Shown here piece after piece: positions 61,610 through 64,000 of a stretch of DNA of 64,000 nt. The position numbers and the translations under genes are program-made. The DNA is from Candidatus Delongbacteria bacterium (GTDB taxonomy: Bacteria > CAIWAD01). The DNA lies in contig JACKCN010000001.1 of assembly GCA_020634015.1 (NCBI GenBank), forward strand, positions 355,001-419,000. The letters run 5' to 3'. A model generated the notes under the pieces. It was not told the origin of the DNA and made no database searches. It was given only the letters and a program-made list of their open reading frames with translations. Numbering within the stretch: the first letter of the stretch is position 1; the number at the start of each line of letters is the position of its first letter.

Positions 61610-63835
61610 ATGTCCCTGGCGAAAATCATCTACACCATCACCGACGAAGCCCCCGCGCTGGCCACCCGTTCCTTGCTGCCCGTGATCCAGGCCTTCACCG
61701 GAGCCGCGGGAGTGGCCGTGGAGACCCGCGACATCTCGCTGGCGGCGCGCATCCTGGCCGCCTTTCCCGAGCGGCTGAGTGACGCACAGCGTACACCCGA
61801 TGCCCTGGCCGAACTGGGTGCGCTGGCCCAGACGCCCGAGGCGAACATCATCAAGCTGCCCAATGTGAGCGCGTCGGTGCCCCAGCTGAAAGCCGCCATC
61901 GCCGAGCTGCGCAGCCAGGGTTTCGATCTGCCCGACTATCCCGAAGAAGCCACCGATGACGCTTCCCGCGAGCTGCGTGCACGCTATGCCAAGGCACTGG
62001 GCAGCGCGGTGAATCCCGTGCTGCGCGAAGGCAATTCCGACCGCCGGGTGGCCAGGGTGGTGAAGGACTTCGCCCAGAAACATCCTCACCGGATGGGCGC
62101 CTGGAGCGCCGACTCGAAAACCCATGTGGCACACATGGACGAGGGCGATTTCTACGGCAGCGAGCGCACACTGGTCTTTGGCGAGGCCGACACGGTGCAG
62201 ATCGAGTTCCATGGCGAAGACGGCAGTACACGCATCCTTCGCCAAGGCCTGCGCATCCTTGAGGACGAAGTCCTGGATGGCGCCGTGATGAGCGCCCGGG
62301 CGCTGCGCGAGTTCTACGCCACCCAGATCGACGACGCGAAGAAGGAAGGCCTGCTGCTCTCGCTGCACCTGAAGGCCACCATGATGAAGGTCAGCGATCC
62401 GGTATTCTTCGGTTACTGCGTCACCGAATACTTCAAGCCCGTGTTCGAGAAGCATGCGGAGCTCTTCGAGTCCATCGGCGTGGATCCCGCCAACGGCATG
62501 GCCGATCTGGAAGCTCGCCTGGCCAGGCTGCCGGAAGAGCAGCGGGCGGCCATCCAGGCCGAGATCCAGGCGGTGTACGCCATGCGTCCTCCCCTGGCGA
62601 TGGTGGATTCGGACCGCGGCATCACCAATCTGCATGTGCCCAGTGACATCATCATCGACGCCTCGATGCCCCCGATGATCCGGGACTCCGGCAAGATGTG
62701 GGGTCCCGACGGCAAGCTGCATGACACCAAGGCGATGATTCCCGACCGGTGTTACGCGGGCATCTACCAGGCCACCATCGATGATTGCAAGCGCCACGGA
62801 GCCTTTGATCCAGCCACCATGGGCAGCGTCTCCAATGTGGGGCTGATGGCCCAGAAGGCCGAGGAGTACGGCAGCCACGACAAGACCTTCAGGATCACGG
62901 CGCCCGGCACCGTGCGCGTGATCGGATCGGCCGGCACGGTCCTGATGGAGCACCCTGTTGACGAGGGTGACATCTGGCGTGCCTGCCAGACCAAGGATGC
63001 GGCGATCCGCGACTGGGTGAGACTGGCGGTCTCGAGGGCGCGCGCCACGAAGGTTCCCGCTGTGTTCTGGCTGGATCACATGCGCGCCCACGATGCGGCG
63101 CTCATCGCCAAGGTCGAAGGCTACCTGCACACCCACGACACCGATGGTCTGGAACTGAAGATCCTGGCCCCGGTGGACGCGATCCGCTTCTCGATGGAAC
63201 GCGCCCGCCGCGGAGTGGACACGATTTCGGTCACGGGCAATGTGCTGCGTGACTTCCTGACCGACCTCTTCCCGATCATCGAACTGGGCACCAGCGCCAA
63301 GATGCTCTCGATCGTGCCCCTGCTGGCCGGAGGCGGTCTGTACGAGACCGGAGCCGGAGGCAGTGCGCCCAAGCACGTGCAGCAGTTCGTGGCCGAAGGT
63401 CACCTGCGCTGGGATTCACTGGGCGAGTTCCTGGCTCTGGCCGTGTCGATGGAAGATCTGGCCCAGAAACACAGCAATCCCCGCGCCGCCGTGCTGGCCG
63501 AGGCACTGAACACGGCCATCGGCAAGGTGCTGGAAAACCAGAAGTCCCCGAGTCGCAAGGTGCGCGAGCTGGACAACCGCGGCAGCCACTTCTATCTGTG
63601 TCTCTACTGGGCCCAGGCATTGGTGGCCCAGTCGAAGGATGCGGACCTGCGCGCTCGCTTCGGCCCCATCGCCAACGAACTGGCCGCGTCCGAGAGCACG
63701 ATCCTGAGCGAACTGGAACAGGCCCAGGGCGCTCCGGTGGATCTGGGTGGCTACTACCATCCCGACAACACCAAGGCCGACGCGGCCATGCGCCCCAGCA
63801 GGACCTGGAACCGGATTCTGGCCACGCTGGCCTGA
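61610..63835 (+). CDS. icd: NADP-dependent isocitrate dehydrogenase, monomeric type
   Basis: The 741-residue length and sequence match monomeric IDH: AKIIYTITDEAPALATRSLLPVIQAF at the start, LPNVSASVPQLKAAIAELRSQGF, GNSDRRVARVVKDFAQKHPHRMG, MVDSDRGITNLHVPSDIIIDASMPPMIRD and FWLDHMRAHDAALIAKVEGYL. It oxidises isocitrate to 2-oxoglutarate with NADP+. This type is found in a restricted set of bacteria in place of the dimeric enzyme. AAGGAC precedes the ATG at 61610. A clear terminator follows at 63861. Confidence 0.96.
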   Translation: MSLAKIIYTITDEAPALATRSLLPVIQAFTGAAGVAVETRDISLAARILAAFPERLSDAQRTPDALAELGALAQTPEANIIKLPNVSASVPQLKAAIAELRSQGFDLPDYPEEATDDASRELRARYAKALGSAVNPVLREGNSDRRVARVVKDFAQKHPHRMGAWSADSKTHVAHMDEGDFYGSERTLVFGEADTVQIEFHGEDGSTRILRQGLRILEDEVLDGAVMSARALREFYATQIDDAKKEGLLLSLHLKATMMKVSDPVFFGYCVTEYFKPVFEKHAELFESIGVDPANGMADLEARLARLPEEQRAAIQAEIQAVYAMRPPLAMVDSDRGITNLHVPSDIIIDASMPPMIRDSGKMWGPDGKLHDTKAMIPDRCYAGIYQATIDDCKRHGAFDPATMGSVSNVGLMAQKAEEYGSHDKTFRITAPGTVRVIGSAGTVLMEHPVDEGDIWRACQTKDAAIRDWVRLAVSRARATKVPAVFWLDHMRAHDAALIAKVEGYLHTHDTDGLELKILAPVDAIRFSMERARRGVDTISVTGNVLRDFLTDLFPIIELGTSAKMLSIVPLLAGGGLYETGAGGSAPKHVQQFVAEGHLRWDSLGEFLALAVSMEDLAQKHSNPRAAVLAEALNTAIGKVLENQKSPSRKVRELDNRGSHFYLCLYWAQALVAQSKDADLRARFGPIANELAASESTILSELEQAQGAPVDLGGYYHPDNTKADAAMRPSRTWNRILATLA

Positions 63836-63860
63836 TTTCAGCTGTTGCGACTGCGAACCA

Positions 63861-63898
63861 AACCGGGTTCCGTGCCACACGGAACCCGGTTCTTTTTG
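63861..63898 (+). terminator. rho-independent terminator of icd
   Basis: AACCGGGTTCCGTG (63861-63874) and CACGGAACCCGGTT (63878-63891) are perfect 14-base arms around CCA, followed by CTTTTTG. It lies 25 bases after the icd stop codon. Confidence 0.9.
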
Positions 63899-63957
63899 TC
63901 AGGGTGTCATCTGTGGACGCCGTGCCGCTGCCGAACGATCCGTGTGGCCGAGTTGGC

Positions 63958-64000
63958 TCAAACATTGAAGACCTCGTTCGCCAGTTGGCTGAAGGCACCG
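63958..64000 (-). CDS. possible C-terminal end of a minus-strand gene
   Basis: The last bases read on the minus strand as GAFSQLANEVFNV followed by a TGA (63958-63960). The composition is protein-like and the position just beyond the icd terminator fits a convergent neighbour, but only 13 codons are visible, so this is tentative. Confidence 0.3.
   Translation of the reverse strand, partial: GAFSQLANEVFNV

Overview
The window is a GC-rich bacterial chromosome segment dominated by a large exopolysaccharide/glycan biosynthesis locus (about 1-33.3 kb), followed by an ordinary housekeeping and accessory region (33.4-64 kb). No rRNA, tRNA, CRISPR array or intact transposase was seen. A CHRD-domain protein with a type IX secretion-like C-terminal tail (NPFNPST, then FDIMGREV and a final KMLLLK), a DUF4199-type membrane protein and a monomeric NADP isocitrate dehydrogenase together suggest a lineage of the FCB superphylum (Fibrobacteres/Chlorobi/Bacteroidetes and related candidate phyla). 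I cannot name it more precisely.

Glycan locus, left part. Two minus-strand genes at the left edge encode a CapD/PglF-type nucleotide-sugar dehydratase (partial) and a UDP-HexNAc 6-dehydrogenase. Divergent from them is a plus-strand export and polymerisation operon (3265-11162): Wza-like lipoprotein, ExeA-like AAA ATPase with a LysM tail, CpsD-like P-loop protein with a broken Walker A, Wzz/GumC-like co-polymerase, beta-helix lipoprotein, Wzy/O-antigen-ligase-like protein and CapA-like protein. The 600-bp divergent spacer carries a CRP-like palindrome.

Glycan locus, middle. A minus-strand series from 28861 down to 11123 holds a GT4 transferase, a PglC-type phosphoglycosyl transferase, a Rossmann-plus-GNAT/FemAB fusion, a PglE-type aminotransferase, a WbpB-WbpD fusion and a WbpE-type aminotransferase. 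After these comes a chain of eight genes overlapping by 1-11 bases: GT4, Wzx flippase, polysaccharide deacetylase, FemAB-like, asparagine-synthase-like, ATP-grasp, GT4, GT4. On the plus strand at 29.5-33.3 kb lie a UDP-uronate epimerase-like gene, rmlA, a WecB/WbpI-type 2-epimerase and a PlsC-like acyltransferase. Together these supply most of a bacillosamine-type route (PglF, PglE, a PglD-like candidate, PglC) and all five activities of the UDP-2,3-diacetamido-mannuronate route (WbpA, B, E, D, I). The ATP-grasp, Cys-less AsnB-like and FemAB trio suggests amide or amino-acid decoration of the glycan.

Right part. A small secreted protein is followed by 1.2 kb of dispersed repeats. Then come a polysaccharide deacetylase, a zinc-ribbon rhomboid protease, a DinB-like protein, a DUF885-like protein without its metal ligands, a secreted 2H-phosphoesterase-like lipoprotein, more copies of the repeat, a PD-(D/E)XK-like protein, a DUF4199-like protein, RecQ, a NYN-cold-shock fusion, tryptophan 2,3-dioxygenase and a zinc-ribbon protein. 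These are followed by a heterodimeric ABC exporter with a TauE-like protein, the CHRD protein, about 25 copies of a 36-bp tandem repeat, a VOC protein divergent from a tandem winged-helix regulator, a HI0933-type flavoprotein, an ABC-2 type transporter, a beta-CASP metallo-beta-lactamase protein, a MATE pump and monomeric isocitrate dehydrogenase with a clear terminator.

The observations most worth following are the five copies of a MITE-like element bounded by GTGTCA-N7-TGGACAC, the Rossmann-GNAT fusion in lower-GC DNA at the acetyltransferase position of a bacillosamine pathway, the amide-ligation operon, and the DUF885 pseudo-peptidase.
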